Part shown: one piece after another, positions 16,988 through 25,962 of the stretch | Numbering within the stretch: the stretch's first letter is position 1 | How the letters are laid out: every line of letters starts with the position of its first letter | Assembly (NCBI GenBank): GCA_963524305.1 | Contig: CAURGH010000001.1 | Coordinates: forward strand, 1 to 64,000 | DNA from: JABCPH02 sp963524305 | Lineage (GTDB): Bacteria > Fusobacteriota > Fusobacteriia > Fusobacteriales > Leptotrichiaceae | Direction of reading: 5' to 3' | Length of the DNA stretch: 64,000 bases | The notes under the pieces: model-generated | What the model was told of the DNA's origin: nothing | What the model saw: only the letters and a program-made list of their open reading frames with translations | Databases searched by the model: none | Translations under genes and position numbers: made by a program

Positions 16988-17034
16988 TGTAAAAGATAAA
17001 TGAGAGTATGTTAACGAAATAAGGAAGGAAAAGG

Positions 17035-17559
17035 ATGGAAAATTTAGTTAATATTGGAACGATTGTTGGAACGCATCATTTAACGGGAAGCGTGAAAATA
17101 AACTCGATGTTTGAAGGCATAGATGTTATTGTTGGTGAAAGAGTTTTACTTGAAAAGGATAGTCGAAGAAAGGTTCTTTTGGTGAAAAGTGTTAAAAGAA
17201 TTAATGAGAAAAAGGCGATTATAAATTTTGAGGAAATAAATAATATTGATTTGGCAAAAGAGTTGAATGGACTTCAAATAAAGATAAGACGGGACTTGCT
17301 TCCAGAAAAAACAGAAGACGATTTTTATTTAAAGGATTTATTGGGAGTAGAAGTTTTTGAAAAAGGTGAAAAAATTGGAGAAGTTATAGATATTATGGAA
17401 ACTACAGCTCATGATATATTGGTAATCCAGGATATTAAAAATCATAAAGAAATATTAGTTCCGCAAATAGATGTTTTTGTGAAAAAAATTGATTTTGATA
17501 GTAATAAAATGGATGTAGAATTGATTGAAGGAATGAGAGAGGAAATAGATGAAGATTAG
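17035..17559 (+). CDS. rimM: Ribosome maturation factor RimM
   Basis: A 174-residue RimM, which helps 30S maturation by binding S19. The N-terminal domain begins VNIGTIVGTHHLTGSVKI, close to the family consensus (G-x-I-x-x-x-H-G-x-x-G). The C-terminal PRC-barrel domain follows (about 95-170, FYLKDLLGVEVFEKGEKIGEV). It overlaps trmD by 11 bases, the usual arrangement for translationally coupled genes. rpsP and rplS, often in this operon, are missing here. Confidence 0.95.
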   Translation: MENLVNIGTIVGTHHLTGSVKINSMFEGIDVIVGERVLLEKDSRRKVLLVKSVKRINEKKAIINFEEINNIDLAKELNGLQIKIRRDLLPEKTEDDFYLKDLLGVEVFEKGEKIGEVIDIMETTAHDILVIQDIKNHKEILVPQIDVFVKKIDFDSNKMDVELIEGMREEIDED

Positions 17560-18382
17560 TGTATTGACTTTATTTCCAGAAGTTTTTGAGATGTATTTGT
17601 CACAAACGATTTTGCAACGGGCTATTGAGCTTGGGAAAATGGAATATGATATTGTGAATATTAGAGATTATGCAAGAAATAAGCACAATCAAATGGATGA
17701 TATTCCTTTTGGTGGAGGGGCTGGAATGGTTTTGAAGCCAGAGGCGTATTGGAATTATTTTCAAGAGAATTTTGAGTTTTATGGAAAAGAAAATTTGAAT
17801 GAAGAGGATTTAGATAGAGGAAATAGCTATGAAATTGGAAATGAAATAGAAAATATTAAATCTGAAAATGCGAAATTTGGAAAGCCACATGTTATTTTTG
17901 TAACTCCTCAAGGAAAGACTTTAAATCATCAAAAGGTTATGGAATTGGCGAAAAAAGAAGAGTTAGTGATAATTTCTGGTAGATATGAAGGTCTTGATGA
18001 GAGAGTGATTGAAAAATTTGTTGATGAGGAAATTTCGATTGGAGATTATGTTTTGAGTAGTGGTGATTTGCCGAGTTTAGTTTTATTGGATTCGATTAGT
18101 AGAATAAAGGAAGGTGTTATAAAAAAGGAGTCGTTTGAAACAGATTCATTTTATAATGGTCTTTTGGGATTTCCGCAATATACAAGACCTGTTGAAATTG
18201 ATGGATATGAGGTTCCAGAAGTTTTGAGAAGTGGAAATCATGCGAAAATTGATGAGTTTAGGTATAAAAAGGCAATTGAAAAGACTATAAAAAATAGAAA
18301 AGATTTGTTTGAGAAGAAAATTTTGGAAGATGAAAAATTCAAGAAGGAATATGAGAAATTATTTCATAGGAAATCTAAGTAA
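17549..18382 (+). CDS. trmD: tRNA (guanine-37 N1)-methyltransferase
   Basis: A 277-residue TrmD of the SPOUT class, which makes m1G37 and prevents +1 frameshifting. Conserved pieces include MKISVLTLFPEVF at the start, HNQMDDIPFGGGAGMV, ISGRYEGLDERV and the trefoil knot EISIGDYVLSSGDLPSLVL. An insert of about 30 acidic residues (about 77-110) lies between the second and third motifs. It is somewhat longer than E. coli TrmD (255). Coupled to rimM by overlap. Confidence 0.96.
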   Translation: MKISVLTLFPEVFEMYLSQTILQRAIELGKMEYDIVNIRDYARNKHNQMDDIPFGGGAGMVLKPEAYWNYFQENFEFYGKENLNEEDLDRGNSYEIGNEIENIKSENAKFGKPHVIFVTPQGKTLNHQKVMELAKKEELVIISGRYEGLDERVIEKFVDEEISIGDYVLSSGDLPSLVLLDSISRIKEGVIKKESFETDSFYNGLLGFPQYTRPVEIDGYEVPEVLRSGNHAKIDEFRYKKAIEKTIKNRKDLFEKKILEDEKFKKEYEKLFHRKSK

Positions 18383-18400
18383 ATTAAGGGAGGAATAATT

Positions 18401-19588
18401 ATGGTGAAAAATAAATATATTGATATAGATATCACAAATCTGCCAACACCATCGTTTTTGGTGGATGAGAGATTGTTGAAAAGAAATTTGAAGGTTTTGA
18501 AAGATGTTAAGGATAGAACGGGATGTAAAATTTTATTGGCACAAAAAGGATTTTCGATGTTTTATTTTTATCCGTTGATTGGACATTATTTGGATGGAAC
18601 TACGGCGAGTTCGCTTTTTGAAGCAAAATTAGGATATGAGGAAATGGAGAGAAAATTTACTAAGAAAAAATTGGAAACTCATATTTTTAATCCGTCTTAT
18701 CGTGATGATGAATTTGATGAAATTTTAGATATTACGAATCATATTGTGTTTAATTCATTTGCACAATGGAATAAATTTAAGGGGAGAGTTCAGGAGAAAA
18801 TAAAAGCGACTGGAAAACATATAAGTTGTGGATTACGTGTAAATCCTGAGTTTTCAGAAGTTGAGACAGAAATTTATAACCCTGCAGGGAGATATTCAAG
18901 ATTTGGAGTAACGATTGAGAATTTTAAGGAAGATGAGTTGGAAGGATTGGAAGGATTGCATTTTCATGCTTTGTGTGAGCAAAATTCTGACGCATTGGAA
19001 AATGTTTTGAAAGTTTTTGAGGAAAAATTTGGGAAATATTTACATGGAATGAAATGGGTAAATTTTGGTGGTGGACATCATGTTACGCGTGAAGATTATG
19101 ATGTGGAAAAACTTATAAAATGTATAAATCATATAAAAGAAACTTATAATGTGCAAGTTTACTTGGAGCCAGGAGAGGCTGTGGCATTGAATACAGGATT
19201 TTTAGTATCGGAAGTTTTAGATATTACAAAAAATGAGATGGATATTTTGTTGCTTGATACGTCGGCTTCGTGCCATATGCCAGATGTTATTGAAATGCCG
19301 TACAGACCATTTATATTTGGTTCAGGATTGCCTAATGAGAAAAAATACACTTATAGATTAGGTGGGCCTACATGCTTGGCAGGAGATATTGTTGGAGATT
19401 ATTCATTTGATGAGCCTGTAAAAGTTGGGGATAAATTGATTTTTACTGATATGGCACATTACAGTATGGTAAAAACAAATACTTTTAATGGAATAAACTT
19501 GCCTTCGATTGCAGTTTATACTGAAAAAGATGGATTGAAAGTGATACGAACATTCAAATATGAAGATTTTAAAAATAGACTTTCGTAA
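18401..19588 (+). CDS. nspC: Carboxynorspermidine decarboxylase
   Basis: A 395-residue fold-III PLP decarboxylase of the NspC type. It decarboxylates carboxynorspermidine or carboxyspermidine in the aspartate-semialdehyde route to polyamines. The PLP lysine is Lys49 in ILLAQKGFS; later motifs are LHFHALCEQ, GGGHHVT, EPGEAV and DTSASCHMPDV, the last with the catalytic Cys. LCEQ and SCHMPDV are distinctive for this family against diaminopimelate decarboxylase. The partner carboxynorspermidine synthase gene is not next to it. The start follows a clear AGGGAGG, 18 bases after trmD. Confidence 0.92.
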   Translation: MVKNKYIDIDITNLPTPSFLVDERLLKRNLKVLKDVKDRTGCKILLAQKGFSMFYFYPLIGHYLDGTTASSLFEAKLGYEEMERKFTKKKLETHIFNPSYRDDEFDEILDITNHIVFNSFAQWNKFKGRVQEKIKATGKHISCGLRVNPEFSEVETEIYNPAGRYSRFGVTIENFKEDELEGLEGLHFHALCEQNSDALENVLKVFEEKFGKYLHGMKWVNFGGGHHVTREDYDVEKLIKCINHIKETYNVQVYLEPGEAVALNTGFLVSEVLDITKNEMDILLLDTSASCHMPDVIEMPYRPFIFGSGLPNEKKYTYRLGGPTCLAGDIVGDYSFDEPVKVGDKLIFTDMAHYSMVKTNTFNGINLPSIAVYTEKDGLKVIRTFKYEDFKNRLS

Positions 19589-19616
19589 ATAAAAAAAATA
19601 ATAAAAGGAGAAAAAT

Positions 19617-20561
19617 ATGAAGAAATTATTAATTATTGGGCTTTTAGTTGCGGCCATGAGTTGTTCAAATTCTAGTAAAGATGAGAAAAATATTTCAAAT
19701 TCTGGGAAAACTGGCGTAAAACAGGAAGATGTAAAAAAACCTGAAAATAAATCGAATCAAAATAAGGAATTAAAGGAATTAGTTTATTCAAATTTGGTTG
19801 ATAAAGAAACACAAAATGAAGCTGCTATGGCTTTAAAGGATGCAGGAGTGAATCAAGAAAGCATAGATTTATTTTTAAAAAGTGTGAATTTTTTTAATGA
19901 TTCTGTAAAAAATCAAGAGTTAGTCAAACAAGGATTCAAAATTTCTCAAAATATAAATCCAGATTATAACGAAGAAATTCTTCAAAAATTGTGGGATGAG
20001 AAAAATCCTAAATTTCCAGGATTTAACTGCAGAATAACATCGTTTACTATTATGAGACAGTTTTTGAAAACAAGCACTTTTTCGCTTAAAGATGAAACGA
20101 AAAGTTTATTTTTAGACGAAGAAGCATTGAATAATGTGCCTTTTCCGTTATTTAATGACACAGAGAAGAAGACTTTTAAAACGATATTTTCAGCAATAGC
20201 TACGGAAAATACAAAAGACGTGAATGTGCATTTGAAAAAAGTAAAAGATGAATGGAATCGACTAGGAGTAAAATTTTCAAACAATGATAAAATCTCGATG
20301 ATTTCGATGTTTTTTCATTCGCAAATTTCACCTGAGGAAGAAAATACACTTTTCATCGGTCACACAGGAATTCTTTTGAAATTAAGAGATGGGAAATTAT
20401 TATTCTTAGAAAAATTGGCATTCCAAGAACCGTATCAAGCTATAAAATTTGAGAATAGAGCTCAACTTAAAAAATATTTGACAAATAAATATGATACTGA
20501 ATGGGGACAACCGACTGCAAGACCGTTTATAATGGAAAATGCAGAATTGATGAAAGATTAA
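19617..20561 (+). CDS. Lipoprotein of unknown function (DUF4300-like)
   Basis: 314 residues. A signal peptide with a lipobox-like AMSC (Cys16) is followed by a Ser/Asn/Lys-rich linker (about 17-55) and a globular domain. The domain shows FNCRITSFTIM (about 139-149) and LFIGHTGILLKLRDGKLLFLEK (about 244-265), with YDTEWGQPTARPF near the end. I believe this is the DUF4300 family, which has no known function. A conserved-looking Cys followed about 110 residues later by a His in a beta strand resembles papain-like/NlpC peptidases, so a peptidase or amidase is possible. That is inference only. A terminator follows. Confidence 0.65.
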   Translation: MKKLLIIGLLVAAMSCSNSSKDEKNISNSGKTGVKQEDVKKPENKSNQNKELKELVYSNLVDKETQNEAAMALKDAGVNQESIDLFLKSVNFFNDSVKNQELVKQGFKISQNINPDYNEEILQKLWDEKNPKFPGFNCRITSFTIMRQFLKTSTFSLKDETKSLFLDEEALNNVPFPLFNDTEKKTFKTIFSAIATENTKDVNVHLKKVKDEWNRLGVKFSNNDKISMISMFFHSQISPEEENTLFIGHTGILLKLRDGKLLFLEKLAFQEPYQAIKFENRAQLKKYLTNKYDTEWGQPTARPFIMENAELMKD

Positions 20562-20574
20562 AATATAGAAGAAG

Positions 20575-20597
20575 AAGGCTAGGAAACTAGTCTTTTT
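20575..20597 (+). terminator. Rho-independent terminator
   Basis: AAGGCTAG (20575-20582) and CTAGTCTT (20587-20594) enclose a GAAA tetraloop, with T residues to 20597. It closes the nspC-lipoprotein transcript. Confidence 0.85.
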
Positions 20598-20636
20598 CTA
20601 AATTGTTACATTAGTTTGGATATGAATGGAGAAGTA

Positions 20637-21425
20637 ATGAAAAATGTATTAGCGGTAATTGGTTTACCATTGTTAGTGGGATTTACACTTAGAGCGGGGA
20701 TATTGACTCATGAATTTAAAGTTGAAGAGTTTGGAAATATTAATACGACTAATAAAGATATTGTTGTTTTTATTCATGGTATTTATGGAAAATTGAATGA
20801 TTTATCATACATTAAGGGGAAGCTGGAAGAAAAGGGATATGCAGGAATAAGTATTCAATATCCGACAACGAAGGAAGATATTCAAGGAATGGTAGAAAAA
20901 TATATTAATCCAGAAATTGATGGAGAATTGAAGAAATTAGAGCAAGTGAATGAGAAAAGATTGAATGAAGGAAAATCAAAATTAAAAATGAATTTTGTAG
21001 TTCATTCACTGGGATCGGTTGTTTTGCGACATAAATTGAAAGAGAGTAAAATCGATGAATTGGGAAAAGTTGTATTTATTTCTCCGCCTTCTCATGGGAG
21101 TTCGATAGCTGATAATGTTCTTTCTGAAGCATTGAGTCCAATTTTAGGAAAAGCTGTGAGACAAATAAAAGTTGACAAAAATAGTTTTGTGAATCAGCTA
21201 GGCGAACCAGATTACGATTGTTATGTCATTATTGGAAATAAAACAAATAATCCTTTGTATTCGCTTATGATAAAAGGAAAAGATGACGGTATGGTTCCAA
21301 TTGAAACTGCTCGATTGAAAAATTGTCGTTTTAAAGTGATTGATGGAAAAACTCATACAAGCATTTTAAAATCAGATGAGGTTGTAAAAGAAATTTTAGA
21401 ATATTTTTCTAATGATAGAAAATAA
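20637..21425 (+). CDS. Secreted alpha/beta hydrolase (lipase-like)
   Basis: 262 residues from the ATG at 20637. The N-terminus is hydrophobic, probably a signal peptide or anchor (about 1-20). The hydrolase core shows FIHGIYG (oxyanion hole, about 44-50), a nucleophile elbow VVHSLGSV (Ser in H-S-L-G, first Gly of GxSxG replaced by His-neighbour), DDGMVP (acid) and KTHTSIL (catalytic His). This is the lipase/PGAP1-like arrangement. An upstream TTG at 20616 and ATG at 20622 are in frame, but only 20637 has GGAG at a workable distance. Substrate unknown; a lipid ester is likely. Confidence 0.82.
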   Translation: MKNVLAVIGLPLLVGFTLRAGILTHEFKVEEFGNINTTNKDIVVFIHGIYGKLNDLSYIKGKLEEKGYAGISIQYPTTKEDIQGMVEKYINPEIDGELKKLEQVNEKRLNEGKSKLKMNFVVHSLGSVVLRHKLKESKIDELGKVVFISPPSHGSSIADNVLSEALSPILGKAVRQIKVDKNSFVNQLGEPDYDCYVIIGNKTNNPLYSLMIKGKDDGMVPIETARLKNCRFKVIDGKTHTSILKSDEVVKEILEYFSNDRK

Positions 21426-21450
21426 AAACGTGGAATTAAATAGAATTTTG

Positions 21451-21459
21451 TGTTATAAT
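21451..21459 (+). promoter_or_regulatory. Extended -10 element
   Basis: TG-T-TATAAT with no good -35; it lies 39 bases before the next start codon and fits the TG-N-TATAAT pattern seen throughout the window. Confidence 0.45.
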
Positions 21460-21498
21460 GCTTATAAAAAATAAAATTAACAAAGGAGATATAAGTCT

Positions 21499-22188
21499 AT
21501 GAAAAAATTATTGTTTGTAATGATGTTAGCAGTTATGGGAAATGGATTTGCAGGGACGATTACTTTGCAGAAGAATAAAGGTGTTCAAATATCGCAAGAA
21601 GTGATGGAAAGTGAATCTTCTAAAATAGAAAAAGCACTACAAAGGGATTTACAACCTATTTCAAAAATAATTTCTAACTACGCAATAGCAGAAATGAGTA
21701 AAGAAGTAGGAAAAGGTAATATGAACTTGTTAGATAAGGATATTAAAATAAGTAGTTCGAGAAAAAAAGAGTTAGAGGAAAAATATCAAAAGAAACTTAT
21801 TGATGCTTTTATATCAAATGTATCTATTTCATTTTCTGTAAAGAAAATTAAATTTATTGATGAAAATACTGCTGATGTAGTATATGATATGAAAATGAAA
21901 GATTTAGATAAAGGTCTAGAGTCTTTAGATAAAATTTCAGATGAGGATATTGCATCAATAATACTAAAAAAGGCAGGTTATAATAGTGAAGATGAACTGG
22001 ATTTTATGGAAAAACCAGGTAATGAGAATGAAAAAGTTAGAGTTATCAACATTGTTTATGATGAACTTATAAATCAAATAGAGATTGCATTGAAAAATAC
22101 AACATCAGAAATAGTGATTGAAAAAAATATGTCAGGTATTCTTAAAAAAGTAAATGGAGAATGGGGATTATTAGACGAATTGAAATAA
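21499..22188 (+). CDS. Secreted protein of unknown function
   Basis: 229 residues. A clean signal peptide (about 1-19, cleavage near GFA-GT) is followed by a soluble, mostly helical protein rich in Lys, Glu and Asp. The second half has a strand-like region (VSISFSVKKIKFIDENTADVVYDMKM, split here only by description) that resembles the NTF2-like or DUF4878-type folds of some periplasmic proteins. I do not recognise a family. It is flanked by its own promoter and a terminator, so it is a single-gene unit. Confidence 0.65.
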   Translation: MKKLLFVMMLAVMGNGFAGTITLQKNKGVQISQEVMESESSKIEKALQRDLQPISKIISNYAIAEMSKEVGKGNMNLLDKDIKISSSRKKELEEKYQKKLIDAFISNVSISFSVKKIKFIDENTADVVYDMKMKDLDKGLESLDKISDEDIASIILKKAGYNSEDELDFMEKPGNENEKVRVINIVYDELINQIEIALKNTTSEIVIEKNMSGILKKVNGEWGLLDELK

Positions 22189-22208
22189 TAGAAAAATATT
22201 TATTTTTG

Positions 22209-22246
22209 AAAAGACTAGAAAATTATAGAAAAATCTAGTCTTTTTT
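22209..22246 (+). terminator. Rho-independent terminator
   Basis: AAAAGACTAGA (22209-22219) and TCTAGTCTTTT (22234-22244) form a perfect 11-bp stem with a 14-base loop, followed by more T residues. Confidence 0.9.
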
Positions 22247-22354
22247 AGTATAATTAAAAATGTATTATGTGTTTTAAATAGAAAAATATCAAATTTTTTT
22301 ATGTAATCTAGGGAATAAAAAAATTTGAGTAAAATAATAAAAAAGGAAAATAGA

Positions 22355-23548
22355 ATGTTAATTGATTTAGAAATTAGTAGAAATAAAATAGAAAAAAATC
22401 TTGAGAAAATTAGAGGAATAAACGAGAATATCATTTATGTTTTGAAGGATGATGCTTATGGTTTGGGAATTGAAAATATTTTGCCTATTTTGATTGAGAA
22501 TGGGTGTAACTATTTTGCGGTTGCTTATATCGAGGAGGCTTTGGAGATAAAAAGAATTTCAAGGAAAAAATTTTCAAAAGAAGTAAATGTGATGATGCTG
22601 AATTATACGGAAGTTGAAGATATTAAAATAGCTGTAGAAAATGGGATTGAATTGACGATTTACAGTCTTTTTCAGTTTCGAGAATATGAGAAAATTTTTA
22701 GTGAAATTTTGGAAGAGGGGAAAAATGATATAAAAATTCATATGAAATTAAATACTGGAATGAATAGATTGGGATTTGATAGAGATGAAATTGAAGAATT
22801 GAGTGGTATTTTAAAGAGATTTCAAGTTAGAAATGAAAATAAGAGATTTTTGGAATATGATAGAAAGGGAGAAGGTGTTAAAACTGTTGAAAAAATAGGT
22901 AAGTTAGAGATTGTATCAATTTTTTCTCATATTTCTGACAGTGAAAATCTTGAGAAAACAGAGGAACAAGTGAAAAAGTATGAGGAATTTTTGAAAATTT
23001 TTCAAAAGCTGGGAATTGATTACAGATATACTCATTTACAGGCGAGTCCGTTGTTATTTAAGTATGGGAAAAAGTATAATTATGATTTTGGAAGAGTGGG
23101 AATGGCGATTTATGGGATGGAACCGCTTTCAGAAAGGGTTGGATTGGAGCAAGTGATAAATCTTCATTCAAAAATAATTAGTCTTCGTAAGGTTCGTAAG
23201 GGGGAGCAGGTTTCTTATGGAAATAATGGATTATTGGAGCGAGATACGGTTGTAGCGGTTGTTCCGATTGGGTATGCACATGGGTTGAAAAAACAAATAG
23301 AATCAAGTAATTCATATATTTTGATAAAAGGGGAAAAGGCGTATATTTTGGGAGAGGTTTGTATGGATATGATTTTGGTTGATGTGACAGATATTGAAGA
23401 TGTTTCTGTAGGAGATAAAGCTGTAATTATTGGCGTTCAGGGTGATGAAGAAATAACATTATTAAAAATGGCAAAATGGGCAAATACAATTCAAGATGAT
23501 ATTTTAACGAATTTTGATAAATCGATTAGGCGAAAAATTGTGGAATAG
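22355..23548 (+). CDS. alr: Alanine racemase
   Basis: A 397-residue PLP alanine racemase, which makes D-alanine for peptidoglycan. The PLP lysine is in VLKDDAYGLG (Lys31). The second catalytic residue, Tyr, is in EQVSYGNNG (about 290-298), followed by VAVVPIGYAHGL and EVCMDMILVDVT. Two features differ from the usual form: the PLP motif is KDDAYG instead of KANAYG, and there is an insert of about 20 charged residues near 162-182. The start at 22355 is preferred over TTG at 22325 because AAGGAAAA lies just before it and the protein begins there with the usual strand. Confidence 0.92.
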   Translation: MLIDLEISRNKIEKNLEKIRGINENIIYVLKDDAYGLGIENILPILIENGCNYFAVAYIEEALEIKRISRKKFSKEVNVMMLNYTEVEDIKIAVENGIELTIYSLFQFREYEKIFSEILEEGKNDIKIHMKLNTGMNRLGFDRDEIEELSGILKRFQVRNENKRFLEYDRKGEGVKTVEKIGKLEIVSIFSHISDSENLEKTEEQVKKYEEFLKIFQKLGIDYRYTHLQASPLLFKYGKKYNYDFGRVGMAIYGMEPLSERVGLEQVINLHSKIISLRKVRKGEQVSYGNNGLLERDTVVAVVPIGYAHGLKKQIESSNSYILIKGEKAYILGEVCMDMILVDVTDIEDVSVGDKAVIIGVQGDEEITLLKMAKWANTIQDDILTNFDKSIRRKIVE

Positions 23549-23584
23549 AAGAATTAATTTTTGATAACAAAAAAGTCAATAAAA

Positions 23585-23593
23585 TGATATAAT
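23585..23593 (+). promoter_or_regulatory. Extended -10 element before the glycan cluster
   Basis: TG-A-TATAAT, 40 bases before the start of the first glycosyltransferase. The nearest -35-like TTGATA (23561-23566) is too far (21 bases), so only the extended -10 is convincing. Confidence 0.45.
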
Positions 23594-23633
23594 ATACTGA
23601 AAAAAGATAATGAAAAAATTAGAAGGGAGAAAA

Positions 23634-24524
23634 ATGAAATTTACAATATTTACTCCAACATATAATCGTGAAAATTTATTGAAAAAATTGTATGAATCGT
23701 TGAAAAAACAGACTTTTAAGGATTTTGAGTGGGTGATTGTCGATGATGGTTCGACAGACAATACTGGGAAAATTGTGGAAGAGTTTCAGCGAGAAAAGAT
23801 TTTGGATATTAAGTATTTTTATAAGGAAAATGGGGGGAAACAGAGAGCATACAATTTTGGAGTGGAGAAGGCACAAGGAGAATTGTTTGTGTGCTTGGAT
23901 TCTGATGACGAGTATGTGGAAAATGGACTTGAAAAGATTTTAGAATATTGGGAAAAGTTGAAAAAGTCAGAGAAAATAAACTTTGAGAAAATTGCTGGAA
24001 TGGGCTATTTATCAATATACCCTAATGGAAAAGTTATTGGAACGGAATTTCCTGAAAATGAAATGATTGCATCTCAATTTGATGTTTATAATAAGTTTGG
24101 TGTGAAGGGGGATAAAGGATTGATGTTTAAGACGGAAGTTATAAAAAAATATCCGTTTCCAGTATTTGAAGGTGAGAAATTTACGACGGAAGCGGTTGTT
24201 TACAATAGAATTTCTGAGAGATATAAAATGTTTTATGTGAATGAAAAAATCGAGATAAAAGAATATCAAAATGATGGTTTGACTTCTAAATATAACGATT
24301 TATTGTTGAAAAATCCGAGAGGACAGGCATTATATCATAATGAAAAAAATCGACATCAAATGAGTTTTAAAGAAAAAATTTTGAATAATGCAGTTTATTA
24401 TAAGTTTTGTAAAGTTGCAGGATATAATTTTAGTAAAATATGGAAAGAAAATGAAGCAAAAATGTTTTTGTTTTTAGCATTACCGATTGGAATTTATATG
24501 GTTTCAAAGGTTACAAGAAAATAA
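23634..24524 (+). CDS. Glycosyltransferase family 2
   Basis: 296 residues. Starts with the GT-A fold signature FTIFTPTYNRENLLKKLYESL, then WVIVDDGSTDNT (nucleotide-binding Asp) and LFVCLDSDDEYV, which holds the metal-binding DxD-type motif. The C-terminus ends with a hydrophobic stretch (about 277-290), perhaps a membrane anchor. Acceptor and sugar are unknown. Start chosen at 23634, after AGAAGGGAG; an in-frame ATG at 23610 lies in the ribosome binding site region. First gene of the polysaccharide cluster. Confidence 0.9.
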   Translation: MKFTIFTPTYNRENLLKKLYESLKKQTFKDFEWVIVDDGSTDNTGKIVEEFQREKILDIKYFYKENGGKQRAYNFGVEKAQGELFVCLDSDDEYVENGLEKILEYWEKLKKSEKINFEKIAGMGYLSIYPNGKVIGTEFPENEMIASQFDVYNKFGVKGDKGLMFKTEVIKKYPFPVFEGEKFTTEAVVYNRISERYKMFYVNEKIEIKEYQNDGLTSKYNDLLLKNPRGQALYHNEKNRHQMSFKEKILNNAVYYKFCKVAGYNFSKIWKENEAKMFLFLALPIGIYMVSKVTRK

Positions 24525-24548
24525 CTTTATTATAAAAAAGGAGGAAAG

Positions 24549-25946
24549 ATGATAAAAAAAGATAAAATATTTTTTCTAGTTTTTCATCTGTTTGTAATTG
24601 CGTTTGTGTTTTTTTTAAAGACTAGTGCAGTATATACAAATGAAATTGTAGAAACGAAATTTTTAGAATATTTGCTGATGGGAGTTTATGTTTACACGTT
24701 TGTTACAGCGAAAATCTATCTTGATTGGTTAAATTCGTATATGATTTTTTTGTACACATCATTTTTATTTAATTTTACAAGAGTTTTTTTAGATGTTGTA
24801 AATTATAAGGAATTTGGTTGGGCGACAAAATTTGCAAATTATTATTTTTTCTATGAAGTTAGACAGGAAATAATAATAGTTTTTTTGATTGTTTTGTTAT
24901 GTACACATTTGGGATTTTTTATAGGAATTTTGAATGAAGATGAAATAGAATTAAAAGGTGGAATTACATTAGCGAGTAATAATTTATATTCAAATGTAGG
25001 ATTGACATTATTCATTATTTCTTTACCAGCTTTAGCTTACAAAATGTTTATACAATTGAAAGTTATTTTACAAGCTGGATATGAAGCGTATTATACAGGA
25101 ATTTTGAAGGGTGTAGAGTATCCAGTTTTCACAAAAGGGTCTGGAACAGTGATGACGATAGGATTTTTGATATTTTTAATTTCTATTCCTACAAAGAAAA
25201 AATTTTTAACAGTTTCTGGATTGTATTTGATGGTAAAATTGTTAGATTCATTTAAAGGAGCTAGGGCGATATTTTTGACACAATTACTATTTATAATGTG
25301 GTATTATGCGAAAGTTTATGGAATAAAAATAAAAGCTAAAACAATGGTAAAATTAGTCGGATTTACAATGATATTTTCACAAGTCCTGGTTTCGATTCGG
25401 AGTAAAAAAATATTCAGTTTTGATTTGATAAAAACTGTGTATGATTTTTTATTCTCGCAAGGTGTAAGTTATTTGGTTTTAGGATATACGATTGATTTAA
25501 AGGATAAGATAGTTGGAATTGGTCCATATCCATATATTTTGCAAGGATTATTTGGATTTCAACCACAATCGCCTGAAACATTATTGCAAACAAATTCACT
25601 TGCGGATAAATTAACTTATGAGCTAAATCCGATTGCATATTTGAAGGGAGAAGGAATTGGTTCAAATTATATAGCCGAAATGTATGATTTAGGATATATT
25701 TGGATAATTTTGATTTCGATAATTTTGGGGATTTTAATTATTAAATATGAAAAGTATGTTGTAAAAAATAGATTTTTATTGCTAACAAGTTACTATTTTA
25801 TTCCAAATTTATTTTATATTCCAAGAGGTTCATTTTTTGGAGAAGGATTAATAAAAAATATGGCAATGTTAGTTGCAGTTTATGTAGTAGTTTTCAGCAT
25901 TGATTTTATGTATAGGAGAATTGAGCACAAGAAAGCTCTGGTTTAA
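24549..25946 (+). CDS. Wzy-like polysaccharide polymerase
   Basis: 465 residues with about 12 hydrophobic membrane segments, and a large loop near 310-375 (LGYTIDLKDKIVGIGPYPY and LNPIAYLKGEGIGSNYIAEMYDLG). The loop pattern, with a G-x-G-x-N/S-x-I-x-E-x-Y motif, matches the O-antigen polymerase Wzy family that joins repeat units on the periplasmic side (TIGR04370-like). Family assignment rests on topology and motif, not on an alignment. It lies 24 bases after the GT2 gene and has a GGAGG ribosome binding site. Confidence 0.78.
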   Translation: MIKKDKIFFLVFHLFVIAFVFFLKTSAVYTNEIVETKFLEYLLMGVYVYTFVTAKIYLDWLNSYMIFLYTSFLFNFTRVFLDVVNYKEFGWATKFANYYFFYEVRQEIIIVFLIVLLCTHLGFFIGILNEDEIELKGGITLASNNLYSNVGLTLFIISLPALAYKMFIQLKVILQAGYEAYYTGILKGVEYPVFTKGSGTVMTIGFLIFLISIPTKKKFLTVSGLYLMVKLLDSFKGARAIFLTQLLFIMWYYAKVYGIKIKAKTMVKLVGFTMIFSQVLVSIRSKKIFSFDLIKTVYDFLFSQGVSYLVLGYTIDLKDKIVGIGPYPYILQGLFGFQPQSPETLLQTNSLADKLTYELNPIAYLKGEGIGSNYIAEMYDLGYIWIILISIILGILIIKYEKYVVKNRFLLLTSYYFIPNLFYIPRGSFFGEGLIKNMAMLVAVYVVVFSIDFMYRRIEHKKALV

Positions 25947-25962
25947 AAAATAGGAGAAAAAA

